NCBI GenBank assembly: GCA_029204225.1
Contig: CM055105.1
Coordinates: forward strand, 11,808,404-11,872,403
Length of the DNA: 64,000 bases
Direction of reading: 5' to 3'
DNA from: Diphasiastrum complanatum
Lineage: Eukaryota > Streptophyta > Lycopodiopsida > Lycopodiales > Lycopodiaceae
Both the position numbers and the translations under genes were made by a program. Shown here one piece after another: positions 35,373 to 48,078 of the stretch. Every line of letters starts with the position of its first letter. Within the stretch, counting starts at the first letter, position 1. The notes beneath the pieces are model-generated. The model was not told where the DNA came from, did no database searches, and saw nothing but the letters and a program-made list of their open reading frames with translations.

Positions 35373-37260
35373 GTGTCCAAGTTTTTCCTAGAACTAAATT
35401 ATGGACTACCTATAGCAATTACAAGTTTTTGGTCATTCCTCTTGAATATGCAGATCGAATGGTTTTTGGCTGGTTTACCACCAAAGATTGATTGGTATTG
35501 CAGACAAGGGGACATGACCTCCTTAGCAGCAGTAATAGCTAGTTCAGAAAATTTCGAGACCTCGAAACTAGCACAAAGGCGACGATCGACTAAGAAATCT
35601 CGAAAGTTGAAGACGGATTCTAGTGATAGTGGTAAAGATTCAGATTCCGATTCAAGTACCAGTTCTTCAAGCTCGAAATCTGAAAGCAGCGATTCATCAG
35701 AATCAGAAGCTAACAAAGGAGAGAGAAAGAATAAACGACGAACTAAACAAAAGGATGACACAAAAGTTGTCGAGGATAAGTCGTCAAGTAATATGGCTGA
35801 CCTAAATAAAAAGTTTAATGATTTGAAAGTGCAGATCTCTGAAGTTGCAGATAAAAGACCAAAAGCATCTTCTTCCAACTCAGGAATGTGGTGTACGAAA
35901 TGTGGAACTTCTGGACACACTAAGGAAGACTGCACTACTATGAATGTCAAATACATTGAAGATTCTGCCCAAGAGGTACTTTTTATTTTTCAAAATGATG
36001 CGACTACTAACTATGTACAGGGTACTGCAGCATCAGCCCAGCAGGACAGACCCAAGTTCGCACCAAGAAGACATAATCCTCCTGAATTTGTTGGACCAGC
36101 GAAGTCTCAAACCGCGACTAAACCAATTTTGGGCAACTGCTACAACTGTGGAGAGCCAGGACATTTTTCTCTTGAGTGTCTTCAACCGCGAAAGCCGATT
36201 GGTTATGTACCATTATGCTCAAATTGCAGAGAGCCTGGCCACAAGTATCCTGACTGCCCTCAGTCGCAGAAGCCGCGACCCAAATATCAGTATGTAGCAA
36301 CACCAGCTGCTGCAGACACGAAAGCAAAAGCTACGACTGATGCTGTTGTGCAGAGAATTGACGTTATTGAAGGAAAACTGCCAAAGACAGAAGATCAGTC
36401 CTGGCCAAGTGACATGGAGAAATTATTCAAAGTCACAACGAGAAGAAAAAGCTCCTCGAAACCTGATCAGAAATCTTCGACAAAGCGCAAAAAATCCTTG
36501 AAGAATAAATCCTCTAGCAAAACAACGAACAAATCTACGACTAAGGAAGATCTCAAAGATGACCCTAACTATGACCGCGATGCTGCGAAGTTATTTGCAA
36601 AAGATATCTCGGCAAAAGCAAAGGAAATAATCAACGCTGAACTTCAGACAGCTGCTGCAGAAAAGGTGGTCACTTTCGAGGAAGAGGACGAAGAAATCGC
36701 GAAGACGAAATTGTCTAGTGCTGTTATTGATAAACCAACCTTGAAATCGAAGATGAAAGAATATGACATCATGACTGATATTGGATCCCTTCATTCAAAC
36801 ATTACTTTTGAACAGCTGTTGGCAGATAACACTTATTACAGAAAGCAACTGAAAGGCCTTTCTGTGTCCAAAAAGAAGAAAAAAGTTTCTCTACCAGATG
36901 CTGGTGTTTTGTTTATCGATTTAGGTGATCTCGGTGCACCTGAGATTGATATTACCATTGCGGGATGCCTAATCAAAAAAGTGCCAATTGACTCTGGTTC
37001 CAGTGTGAATATAATAACAGAAGACACGGCTCATGCTCTAGGGCTGACTGACATTCAACCGACACAGCGAAACATCAAGTGAGCTGATTCGACACGACGA
37101 AAACCTGTTGGAGAACTGAAGGACGTCACTGTCTACATTCAAGCCAAGCCATTCACAATGAATTTCATTGTTATCAAACCACTCGGTTTGTCATCCTATT
37201 CTGTGCTGATTGGACGACCTTGGCTTTATCAATCAAACGCAAGTGTACATTTGGAACGAA
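35373..37260 (+). pseudogene. Ty3/gypsy-type gag and aspartic protease remnant
   Basis: An open frame of 569 codons (35373-37082). After a short gag fragment comes a long Ser/Lys/Asp-rich linker, three CCHC zinc knuckles (CTKCGTSGHTKEDC, CYNCGEPGHFSLEC, CSNCREPGHKYPDC), a second Lys/Ser-rich region, and a retropepsin domain with LIKKVPIDSGSSVNIITED (active site DSG). A TGA at 37081 interrupts; the same frame then continues with TVYIQAKPFTMNFIVIKPLG and YSVLIGRPWLYQSNASVHLE to about 37260, the rest of the protease. Reverse transcriptase, integrase and LTRs are absent. The upstream start of gag is missing too. Codon use and GC are higher than in the flanks. A truncated retroelement is the best reading; a domesticated gag-protease gene is less likely given the stop. 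Confidence 0.8.
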
Positions 37261-37261
37261 T

Positions 37262-39499
37262 AGAGAACCATAGCAAACTATTGAAACCATATAAAATCTC
37301 TCTCCCTCTGTCACCCCTTTCATAAACACCCCCCCCCCCCCTTCCCGCTCTCAATGCAACTTTTTTGTGAGGCTGTAGTTGTTTGCTAATGGCCTTGCTA
37401 AATTTTTTTTAGCAATTTGGATTGCAGTTGCATCAAGCGTCCGATTATGATCCTTTGCAACCATGATACATATATTCCATTGGTGCTATGTCCTCGCCTT
37501 TATCTTTACACTTTAATAATGGCAAATAGACTGTCTAATGGACATGATTGACAGATACTAGCCCTTGCTACTCTGCATGAACAAGAACATAATTTACACA
37601 CTAGACTTGACAGTTTATGAACATGCTAGGCATTCAGAGATGGCTAAGAACATCCATACCTTTGCCAATGTCCATGTTATATACTCATGCCATCTTTGTT
37701 ATCATAGTCAATACCCACATGTCAAGTGACAACAAAGCCAGATTGAAAAGTGATGTTTCAAAAATGGTTGATATACACAAGAATCTTTTATGAAAATTCT
37801 CCAAAAACCTAAATACTCGTGTGTGGGAAAAAAATAATAAATATGACTAACAAACCAAAATTGTTGCCGTTAGATTGAAGATATTCCCATGGCTATGTTG
37901 AAGCAAGCACCAAACATGTGGTCATGCTCATGTAATTTACGCCTCAATGCTTCTACTAGACTAGCCTTAGGGATTGACACAATAAATTTAAAATATCAAT
38001 ATTGGAAACCAAAATACTCGAATAGGACCAGTAACAAAATCGCTAGATCTATGCATACGGTGAATTTTGGCATGAAAATGTACTCTAGACAATGAAATAG
38101 CCATGGAACCCAAGGACATGCTAGCTTCTTGGGCTTGTACGTGGTCGGGTTTGTTTTAGTGCATGTAAATTTTTTTCAAAGTATTGAGAATATAAATATT
38201 ATGAAATATTTAAATGCAAATATATTCTTACCTAATGCAAGATAACCCATTTTTGATGAAAGCTTATGTAATGGTGACCCCTTCCATATTCAAATATGGA
38301 TATGACGCTAATGTTTTAATTTCCACTCCAAGATGGCGCTCATATTTTGATTTCATGAGGGAATACACATTCAAAATCATATATATAAAATTTTTGCTAA
38401 ACAAAATGGAAGATAGCCAATTTCGGATGAGAGCTTCTATAATGGTGATCCCCTTGATGGCGCTCATATTTTGATTTTCACATCAAGATGACGCTCATAA
38501 ATTGATTATACATTCAAAATCACATTTGTTAAACTGTGGTTAAACAATACACAACCGTAATAGGAGTTGTTTTTCTTAACCATAACTGTAGACGAACTGT
38601 AAAACATTGGGAGTGGTGTGGGCCAACAAATAAACAATATTGTTTTATTTATTTAGACTTTTTTTCTCATCCTATGTGGCATTTCTTATAGGGTCTTTTT
38701 CGAGTTTGAAACTCCTCGAATGAGTCTAGTGTTAAACATTAAGGTCTAAGGCAACATTTATAGAAGCTCATTGTAGTGACGTAATTAGCAAAGTTTATAG
38801 CAAATTTCTTGGTCTAAGACAATGACTTCAAAAGGCATAATTTTGAGAAAAGATTGCTTTTGTAACTTCCAATAACAACTCATGTACATACATTCCTGAG
38901 GTAAAAAATCATGATTTGTTGCAATTTTCTGACACTAAACATGTCATAAATTATTGCTATAGTTCATTAATGCTATTACGAGAATAGCTAGTGTCTTGCT
39001 AACTTACATGTTGTGGCTATCAAACACTCTTTGCAAAAAATACTTTTCCTTGAGCCTAAGTCACATGCTTAGTATTTTGTACTTTGCACTGTTGGGATTG
39101 TACGATGTGTCGCGGTGCAGCAAAATCGGATGCGCGAAATCTTTGATGCATGCAACTACGTCTATCGGATTCAGACCAACTTTGACAGATCAAAGTCTGT
39201 CCTACTTGATCACAGCTTCGAAGTCACTGGATCGACACAATTGATTTCATAATGCACGAATTAACTAAGTTTTAGATTTAGCTTTGCGGAAGCGTATTAG
39301 GTGTGAAAACTAGAGGGACAAATTAACATTGGCTATCAGTCATCTGAATACAATTTAATCTACGAATAAGTTTATCTGCAAACAAGAATCGATATGAACA
39401 TGAATAAAATGAGTATTCAGTCACAACATACACGACCTAGATTATGGAACAATGATTATTCAGTCGTGAAGAAAATACAGTCTGAATGCAAACAGAGTC
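37262..39499. other. Stretch without a gene; diverged tandem repeat
   Basis: 37331-37342 is a C run. 38238-38510 holds two diverged units about 173 bp apart (AAGATA(A/G)CC.ATTT..GATGA.AGCTT) plus repeats of GATGGCGCTCATATTTTGATTT. TGTTGGGATTGTACG at 39090 could be the end of a further LTR but has no partner. Confidence 0.5.
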
Positions 39500-39780
39500 G
39501 CGTTCTTCCTGAATCAATACTCTGTAATGACAGTCCATGTGTTGTTCCTCAACAATGAATTGTACTCCTTATCCATTGCTTCTTTTCAGAGATCTGAATC
39601 GGCCTATGACATAGCTTCCTCAACTGTGGTTGGCTCCTGAATAGAGTAGTGAGTGAATTCATCAGTATATCGGACAGGTTGAGTTCGGGTTCTTGTTGAT
39701 CTTCTGGTTGAAGTCTCTGGCTGTGAGATTCGACTTTGTGTCGGCTACTCCTAAGTTGCAGCTTCTTCTTCTTCTTCTGG
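39500..39780 (-). pseudogene. Start of Copia reverse transcriptase (RVT_2), interrupted
   Basis: Reading the minus strand with two in-frame stops gives RTRTQPVRYTDEF, then EPTTVEEAMS*, then KEAMDKEYNSLLRNNTWTVI. This is the linker and first helix of Copia RT ('EA...W..AM..E..SL..N.TW.L'). Homology ends before the catalytic core. Confidence 0.75.
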
Positions 39781-39802
39781 GTCTGATTATGCAGAGTGAC
39801 TG

Positions 39803-40235
39803 CTAGAAGAAATGCATTTGGTAGACTAAGGTCCTATTTTTCCTTTTTGCCAATCCATTCGATTGTGGAGAATATGAAGCAGCAAATTGTTGCTCGATGG
39901 CCATTGGCTGAGTAGTAATCATTGAACTTGTTTGAGATGTATTCATCGTCGTTGTCGCTCCTAAGAGCTTTGATCTTCTTGCTTGTCTGCAACTCAGCAT
40001 TTTCTTTGAATTTCTTGAAGAACTGAAAGGCTTCAGATCCAACACCAACTGGTACACTACCAATTCCTTCTATCGTGCATTTACTATCAATAGGAATGGA
40101 GATGACCTTTCTAGATCCATTATAAGCTGCAAGATGAGTGAAAGATTTTCTTGAACAAGTCATATGGGAACTAGCTCCACTATCCATCCACCATGCATTT
40201 TCATCTTCAAGACTAGAAGAAGAGTACATTGACAT
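39803..40235 (-). pseudogene. Copia protease/integrase remnant of the minus-strand element
   Basis: Protease active site WWMDSGASSHMTC and CTIEGIGSVPVG, then a deletion directly into the integrase core: KIKALRSDNDDEYIS (DDE-region, normally SDNGGEY). The frame then shifts to FAASYSPQSNGLAKRKNRTL, the usual 'SPQ(Q/S)NG..ERKNRT' motif. Most of the protease tail, GAG-pre-integrase and first half of integrase are missing. Confidence 0.85.
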
Positions 40236-40350
40236 AATGAGAGATTTTTTCTCATAACTCCCTTCTACCTCACCTTCACTCCCTTTAGTAAGATTAGCTT
40301 GCTTGAAGAACTTTTTCTTCTCAAAACAATTAGAAGCAAAGTGTCATTTC

Positions 40351-41122
40351 TTACCACAAAAAAAAACACTTCTTGTTGGATTTGCAACTTGTTGATGATT
40401 GTGATGAATCATCATCATTCTTCTCCTTGGATTTGTCCTTCTTGAAATGTTGATGTTGCTCTTTGCCCCTTCCACTTGGCTTGTCCTTTGAGAAGAATGC
40501 TTTCTCCTCTCCACCATCCTTCAAAGAAAGTTGATTGATCCTCAATAGCTTGTTCTCTTGCCTATCATCGGTAATGAGAACTCATTGTAGTGCCTCCAAG
40601 CTTGGAAGCTCCTCCTGGATTGCATAAGATTGTACAATATTGTCAAATTCATCTCTCAATCCATTAAGGATCACTTGCACTAACTCTCTTTGGTTGAGAT
40701 GATCTCCTATGCAAGCAAGCTCTCTATGAAGATCATTCACTCTCAAAAAATAATTTGAGACACTCTCATCGCTCTTTTTGTAACTTTGGAAGATTTGATT
40801 CCTAAGAGTGAGCAAGCTAGATGTATTCTTGCTCTCATAAATGGATTTTAGTGTGTCCCAACCTCCTTGGCCGAGGTGCATGAGCCAATCTCTCTCAACA
40901 TTTCATTTGACACATTCATCTTGATGATATGTAGGGCCATCATTGCCCTCTTCTTGTACTTTTGGACCTCTTGGAGCACTTGTGGTCCTCCTCAAGTCCT
41001 AGCACAATATCCATCACATCTTGGAGTACCAAAATTGACTCCATCCTCACCTTCCAAGTGGCATAATTGGAGGTGGTCAATCTCTCACCTTGCTCCAATA
41101 GTATGGAACCCATGGAAGCCAT
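40351..41122 (-). pseudogene. Copia gag of the minus-strand element, frameshifted
   Basis: The start MASMGSILLEQGERLTTSNY and MESILVLQDVMDIVLGLEED (41122-40940) match the gag at 31147. After a frame change, GGWDTLKSIYESKNTSSLLT to VQVILNGLRDEFDNIVQSYA lies at 40881-40582. The nucleocapsid part (40545-40351) reaches KKCFFLW where the zinc knuckle should begin; Cys-to-Trp at the second position and a stop disable it. Confidence 0.85.
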
Positions 41123-41857
41123 CTTCCCTTGAGAAATTGAATTGTAATGGATCCAAAAACAAACAAAAGTTTTGCTTCTCTCTCAAAGAAGGATCTAATA
41201 ATGGTGTCCCACCAACTCCAACTTGAGATCTTGCAACCAATATGTGAGACCTATCTGACTAGCTATGTCAATCTCTCTCAATCTAGATCTAGCTTCTATC
41301 CAAAGATGAATCACAACAAAATTTTGAGCCAACTTCTTCCAAGCACCTGTAAAGCACTCAAAGACTCCACAAAAGACTCAAATGCACTTGATTTGCATGA
41401 AACTATGTGGCTATGGCTTCAAAATCACACCTAGATCTCACCTAGACAAGATTGGCAAAGCACAAACATGAGTGTTTTGATGAAACAAGCTAGATGTGAG
41501 CCTAACTTGATGTGTCCAACCAGGTTGGGTGCCCTACCCACCTCACTTTGAAAGTCTATAACTTCATCAAGACACATCCAATTGACATGAAATCAATTGC
41601 ACTAGAAACTACACTTCACCAGCTTTCCAACAAGCTATCAAGCACTAGATTTGGATCTACCTTGGAGAAACATCAACCATTCAAATTTTGGTGATCTCAC
41701 AAATGCCTAAGCTGTACAATCCTGATCAATCCAATGTGTTTTTTATTCAATTTGACCCAAAAATCCCCTTCATAGCCTTCGAGATCCAACTACACCTCCA
41801 AAAACTAGATTTCAAGCCAAAAATTTCATCACAGTTGATGCATGCATTCAAACCTTA

Positions 41858-41874
41858 GGTAGGCTCTGATACCA
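41858..41874 (-). other. Primer-binding site of the minus-strand Copia element
   Basis: Minus strand TGGTATCAGAGCCTACC directly after the LTR, identical to the 17 bases at 30391-30407. Confidence 0.9.
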
Positions 41875-42681
41875 TGTGTACTTTTCACACGTGTGAGGAC
41901 ATCTCAAACAATGTGAATGATCTCCTAAGGTGTGTGTGATTGCACAAAGATCTTGCATTGATTGATTGTACAATCCTAGTTTAAGATTCTAAGGCAAGAG
42001 CACATAGAATACGCATGAATCATTCACCATTCAACATACACATTTGAAGGCAACTTGTGATGAAAAAAACTAAGTAAAAAAGTGGCTTGCTCTCGAGTAG
42101 AGAGAGAATACGAGAGGTAGCTCTCGGGTAGAGAGAGTGTGTATAAAAAATTCTATGTGTAGAATCTGAAAATCTCTTCAAAAAACTAAGTGTAAAATCA
42201 CTCTCTCTCACTCTCTTATAGTGACTCGAGCTCCAAGAGGTGTAGTCAACAAACAATATGATTGGACCTCTTACATATCACGTCTAAATTTCATTGGTCT
42301 AGTGACTTGGCATCTCTTGCATATGATTGGATCAATTACATGGATCTTTCTCTTTTGATTGGTCACATGACAACATGACAACACATGATTAAATGTCACT
42401 AGCCCTCTACCATCAAGCCAAGTGTCAAAAGTCTACACTACCTCGAGCTTAGACAAGACCTAAATTTGGCCTAATCATCTACTTACATATGTACAAGGGG
42501 TAGATTTGGCATAGGACCCCAAAACTCAAGATTAAGCCTATTGACTATTCAAAACCATCATAAATGAACTAAAGTGATTATGACTACTCTCCACACGTGG
42601 GAACATGCTCCACACATGTGAGATTTCACTATGTACATGAAATTGCAAAATGCTCAACCTAGATTTTGCCTATTCTTCACA
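41875..42681 (-). repeat. 5' LTR of the minus-strand Copia element
   Basis: 807 bp. On the minus strand it begins TGTGAAGAATAGGC and ends GTACACA, then the primer site follows. It shares the CACACGTGTGA and CCACACGTGGGAACATG motifs with the LTRs at 29571 and 33834. Confidence 0.85.
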
Positions 42682-43434
42682 AGTATATTGGAACATTTAT
42701 AAAGCCAAGAATATATTGTTCATTATAGCCATTGCTCCTTAGAATGCAATTATATTGATTGTTATATGGTACTAGTTATGTTATTTTAACATTTAAAATG
42801 GAAATTCACCTTAATCTAGTTTCTCTATAGTAGGCTGATTTTTCTTTTATCCAATTTACAAATTTATCTATCTAGTGCCCATGGAAATGTGAATTTTTTT
42901 ATTTTGGCATTATGGGTGTCAAAAGATGGGTCTCAATTTATAACTCCTCTTACTTTTTGAAAACACTGTCAAGCTTGTACCTTTTTTTTGGTGTGAGAGA
43001 ATCAGTTTCTTTCATAGAAAAGAGGATAAAAAATTGGAATGAAGCATTAGAAGTGTGCTTAAATTTTTGTGATAAAAGATCACCAACAATAGCATAATCA
43101 TGATAGACGAAGGAAGTGAAGATGTAGATGCTTGAAAACAAGAAGCAAACACAATTGGTTTATTATGGTTGTTCAAAGATGCATAAGGGAATGTCTTAGG
43201 AACATGGCTGGGTGAGGGCTCAATAATAGGGGAAGATTATATAGCATCACAAATGCTTGTTGTACTATCAAAAGTTTGAAAGACCAAAGTAGATCTTGTG
43301 ACATGAACATACAATAGCAATTGTATATTCAAACATTTAGGTGAATGCATGCTTTCACAAGATGAAAAGATTGGAAGATAGTAACTCGAATATTTTGGAA
43401 TGAAAATATAGTGTACACCCAATGCAAAATGGTT
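42682..43434. other. Stretch without a recognisable gene
   Basis: AT-rich; short frames only. No upstream sequence element (TCCCACATCG) of a plant snRNA promoter is visible next to the following U6 copy. Confidence 0.5.
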
Positions 43435-43526
43435 GACATCCGATAAAATTGGAACGATACAGAGTAGATTAGCATGGCCCCTACGCAAAGATGACACACA
43501 CAAATTGAGAAATGGTACAAATTTTT
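43435..43526 (+). pseudogene. U6 snRNA pseudogene
   Basis: GACATCCGATAAAATTGGAA, ACGATACAGAG, TAGATTAGCATGGCCCCT and GAGAAATGG...CAAATTTTT follow the U6 snRNA in order. It differs from the plant consensus at about six places, including the ACAGAGA box (here ACAGAGT), CTGCGC (CTACGC), AAGGATG (AAAGATG), ACGCAC (ACACAC), AATCGAG (AATTGAG) and GGTCC (GGTAC). The 5' stem-loop (GTCCCTTCGGG) is not recognisable and no plant snRNA promoter element is seen, so it is most likely a dead copy. Frames that cross it are shadows. Confidence 0.88.
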
Positions 43527-44261
43527 GACATAATTAGTGGAAAAGGTCTGTGAGTAGAATACAAGAACAATGTTGTCACAAAATGAAATAGAGCTCATTA
43601 GACAAAATGACATTGGAAGGATCTTTCCATTTAAATAGAATAAATAGAAGGCTTTGCCAAGAAACTCAAGTTTGGAAACAATAGAATTCAATTTCAACAT
43701 TTTAAATCTAGCTATCTACAATAGTTGAGTTGGACATTTGGAACCTTGTGCTCCTAGGCTTGGCCTTAATAATATATGATGTAAATTGTACATATTGCAC
43801 ATGGTGCTAGTTGAAATAGCTATCGTTGGCAAAAAGAAAGAGCAATTCGGATTCACAATACAGTAGAAAAGTATACAACTTTGTCGATTAATGCAAAGAA
43901 AAACATTAAGACAAATGTCTCAAATTCAAGCTAAAAGCAATCTTATTTTTTGTTCTTACTAAAAGGCTTGAAACAAAAGAAAAGAACAAGCAACAAACAA
44001 AACATGAAAGATGTTTCCGACCTCTTATTACAAAAAACCACCAATGTCTTCCAACAGATAAACAATAAACTTTGGTTTGCTTTATGTTTTTTTCACTGAA
44101 GTCGGTTACTATCACTCCAACAAATATTTACAAGCATCCAATCATCGTATGACTACAAACCTTATCCCATTCAACCAACCTTTCACAATAGCCTTACCAT
44201 TTGTTCACAATTTATAGGCATTGCCACAACTATGTTCTATTTTGGTCTATTCTACTCTACC

Positions 44262-44907
44262 ACATCATGTTCATTTTCCATGATTATTCAACTCCCCCTC
44301 AAAACCAACACGCATTACACATGAATGCAATGGAATTGGCTCAATTGGTTAGCTTAGCATCCAAAGCAGTGCTCGAGAAGCCTCTTTTGAGCTACCCTCA
44401 AAAAACCTGCATTTTATAGAACTTCCCAATTTTTTAAAGACCTAAAAAAGTATATATGCTTCTATAAAAAACCGTCATATGTTTTATGAAGCCAGTTTTT
44501 GAAAATTGTTGTTGATTACATTCCTAGAGTTTGCCGATTTTCCCGAGCACTGATCCAAAGTTTATTTCATCCTAAGTTCAAGACCCCCTCAAAAACCATG
44601 ATACATTAGACATGAGAACATTGAAATTATCAATACAATTAAATATGATGGGCTCAAGAATACTACTTTGGAATGTGTGCACATGAAGGATGTCCATCCA
44701 TCCAAAGACCAAATAAAATCCATTTACATCAAAGCAATCTTTCACCCTACAAGATTAAGCTACTTACATCACATGAATATTTCAATTAGACTGTCTCATC
44801 ATCAACAAATAGAAAATATTCCCTCGGAAGGTTTTTCGGACCAGATGGAGTAGCTCTAATCGATAATGCTTTGACATCAAAAGTCTCAACTGTTATCCAA
44901 GCAGATT
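44262..44907. repeat. Direct duplication, copy 1 (about 646 bp)
   Basis: From ACATCATGTTCATTTTCC to CTGTTATCCAAGCAGATT. It matches 45717-46368 with few substitutions and one 5-bp length difference (near 44440 versus 45900). Ends are not TG...CA and no primer site is seen. It carries a 61-codon frame (from 44668) that is also open in copy 2. Confidence 0.85.
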
Positions 44908-45716
44908 GTTATGAATAGCCCCAATTGTTTTTCAAATTTAAACTCATTTGCAACTTGAAATTATTACTAATGCGCATGACATCTCTAAGTATTATGAAAA
45001 CATCCCTCTTAATGGCCCAGATGGACTTAAGACTATTATACGAAAAATGATCTTGTATGCTTTCAAATTCAGCAAGAAAGAAAATCTTGCCTATTCTATT
45101 GCTAATCCAATGCACATATATTGTAAATTAAATCAGTTGATATTTAAACTCATTAAATATAACACTTTTTTTTAACTGTTTGTGGCTTTTTAAGTGGATA
45201 TTCTTTAAGAAAAGATACATAATTTTTTTTAAAGCATGTCTAAAGACAAGGCCTAAAGTCAACATGTCAAAGAGATCTCTTTTTTTTATGTTATTAAAAT
45301 TTAACACCAACATCCATTCATCTATTGTGGCATGAGAAGAAAGCTAAAGAGATAACATGTGAAAAACTCTGAGATGGAAAAGGTCCATAGATTGACACCC
45401 TTTCAACAAAAAATTTTACACTGGCACTTTATGATTGTGAAACTATGACCTACACAGAAAAGAAAAAGATAAAACCTTGGCTAAAAAGTGCCAATTGCAA
45501 AATAGGAGCACAAGTTCACACAATGTTCGATCATTGAATAAGCAATGTGCTATAGGACACTACAAGTAGCATCTAAGGGAAAAAAGAAAGCAAACGCAAA
45601 ATAGGACTTTGCAAGAGTATGCAAATCGAATATACTTTCTCGAGATGATTTATTATCAAGATACTTTACTATTTTAACATTATAGTTTCTAATAATATTT
45701 ATTTAATCATTTTGAA
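44908..45716. other. Spacer between the two duplicated blocks
   Basis: AT-rich, no coding signal recognised. Confidence 0.5.
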
Positions 45717-46368
45717 ACATCATGTTCATTTTCCATGATTATTCAACTCCCCCTCAAAACCAACACGCATTACACATGAATGCAATGGAATTGGCTCAAT
45801 TGGTTAGCTTGGCATCCAAAGTAGTGCTCGAGAAACCTCTTTTGAGTTACCCTCAAAAAACCTGCATTTTATAGAACTTCCCAATTTTTTGAAGACCTAC
45901 TTACAAAAAAGTATATATGCTTCTATAAAAAACCGTCATATGTTTTATGAAACCAGTTTTTGAAAATTGTTGTCGATTACATTCCTATAGTTTGCTGATT
46001 TTCCCGAGCACTGATCCAAAGTTTATTTCATCCCAAGTTCAGGACCCCCTCAAAAACCATGATACATTAGACATGAGAACATTAAAATTATCAATACAAT
46101 TAAATATGATGGGCCCAAGAATACTACTTTGGAATGTGTGCACATGAAGGATGTCCATTCATCCAAAGACCAAATAAAATCCATTTACATCAGAGCAATC
46201 TTTCACCCTACAAGATTAAGCTACTTACATCACATGAATATTTCAATTAGACTGTCTCATCATCAACAGATAGAAAATATTCCCTCGGAAGGTTTTTCGG
46301 ACCAGCTGGAATAGCTCTATTCGATAATGCTTTGACATCAAAAGTCTCAACTGTTATCGAAGCAGATT
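45717..46368. repeat. Direct duplication, copy 2 (about 652 bp)
   Basis: Second copy of 44262-44907 in the same orientation, 1455 bp away. Confidence 0.85.
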
Positions 46369-48078
46369 TAAGGTCTAGGGGGCGTTTACATTGAAAGTGA
46401 AGATAAATAGATGACCCTCCTGGTAACAAATAAAATCATATTTTATTTCTAGTCTCACAAGGTACAAAAGAAAAAGAAAAACAACCACATACTAAGAAGG
46501 CTTAATTCAGATCAATAAGTTCATGATTTCATGCTGATACCATCATCAACATGGAGATATACATGTTTTGAGGCCCGATTCCTAAAATCTCATTGTATTT
46601 TGGTTTTCTGCTTCAGGTTTTATCCATTAAGAGCAATTTGTACTTCTGTATTTCAAGGCACTGCTCTAGAATGTACAATTCAAGAAAATTACAGAATCTC
46701 TCCAATCTACAAAGGACTACTGAGACCCCTAAATAGGTTAGCTAAGTTGAATTAGTCAATATCAAACTAACTGGATAAGTTGGCCATGCATTAAGCTGCA
46801 AGCATATATAGGTCTTGATAGAATTCAGGATAGTCAGTTTAAACCGGCTACAAGCGCGCTCTCAAAAGCTTCGCAAAGCCAAGGTAAAAGCCCCTCTAAG
46901 ATTCCTCTCAAGCCACACATTTTAAGGCCAACTTGTCGATGCACAGCTATCAATAACATGGTCTATTACAAGAGTTCTGCTTACTTCAATTGAGTTTCAC
47001 TCGCTGGTTTCTTGTTTGAGATGTTCTAGAGGAACGTGATAGAATTTATTTTCCAACTATCAACTCTCAACGAACTGTTTTCATCGGTCAACTTCATATC
47101 ATCACAAAACATTGAGCAAGTTTTTTTTATCCCTGTTAGGCAAAATGACATCCAACTTAAACCCTTATTTTACAAATTCCCAAACCAGAGCCATTGGTAG
47201 AAGTTTTTGAAAGGTAGCAGTTTACCATATTGCACAACATGTATTCCAAGTTCTAACATATCTGTTGCGGTTAAGTTAGCAATTTGCAACTTCTGGTTTT
47301 GACCTCCTTTTAGGGTTAAAAACATTGTAAGCTATTCAGCCTTGGAGTTTCAGAAAAGGAGCCAATTAAGCAAGTGTTGCATGCAAGTTATTCCAAATCT
47401 GTCATAAAACATTTGGGCTGGTTGGACCTTCAGGTTTTCACTTCCTTGTTTGGTTGCTTTTTCAGCTTACCGTCATCATATTATTGGAACTCTTTATGAA
47501 GCTTTTGATGCAAGGGTTCATGCTGTTTACAACAGTAAAAAGTCCACTAATCAGAGTCTTCAGGGGTCAACCTCTTGTTAAGGTACTAAGTGCTAGATGA
47601 CATGTAAAAGTCCACTAATCATAATCCTGGGGGTCAACCTCTTGGTTAAGGTACTAAGTACTGGGTGACATGAATTACTACTATCTACACCAATTGAGAC
47701 AGCAATAAATATTTTCACAAAGATAAATCTTCCAACAGGTCATATAGCCCACTGTTGTTTTGGTGCCTTCTGTAGCAATCTAAGATTTTGCCAAATGCAT
47801 TCAGCTTGACATCTGCCTCTTTCTGCTAAACACTATATGGGAAACTAATCCCTCACTTCTCACTGGTTCTAGAACATCGTAATTCACACCTGGGGCATGA
47901 TACATCATAAATCTCCAAAACCATTCTTTCATTTTCTTACTGCGCCCATGGGTCAGAAGTAAATGCTACTCAATTGGGAAATAGCACAGGCACATGCTTG
48001 CCTATCATCACACAATTTAGGCCTCAATTTTCTGCAAAGAAAAGTGCATTAAGATTAGTTACCAACAGCACACTACAA
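46369..48078. other. 3' flank of the FKBP gene; 69-bp tandem duplication
   Basis: 47537-47604 and 47606-47672 are tandem copies (AAAAGTCCACTAATCA ... GTACTAAGT). The right end must hold the 3' UTR of the minus-strand FKBP gene. No other gene recognised. Confidence 0.5.

Larger units (their letters stand above)
39500..42681 (-). mobile_element. Older Copia element, minus strand, 3'-truncated
   Basis: Order on the minus strand: 5' LTR (42681-41875), primer site, leader, gag, protease, piece of integrase, start of reverse transcriptase, then end of homology near 39500 with no 3' LTR. Gag and LTR motifs are related to the young element at 29.6-34.7 kb, so both belong to one lineage. Numerous stops and frameshifts mark it as much older. 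Confidence 0.85.

Noticed and set aside
35399-35956. 185-codon minus-strand frame
   Set aside because: Antisense shadow of the Ser/Lys-rich gypsy gag.
43329-43700. 123-codon minus-strand frame
   Set aside because: It runs antisense through the U6 pseudogene and has no protein motif.
44338-44405. GGCTCAATTGGTTAGC looks like a tRNA D-arm/A-box (also in the copy at 45790)
   Set aside because: No B-box, no anticodon stem and no matching acceptor ends follow, so it is not a tRNA gene.
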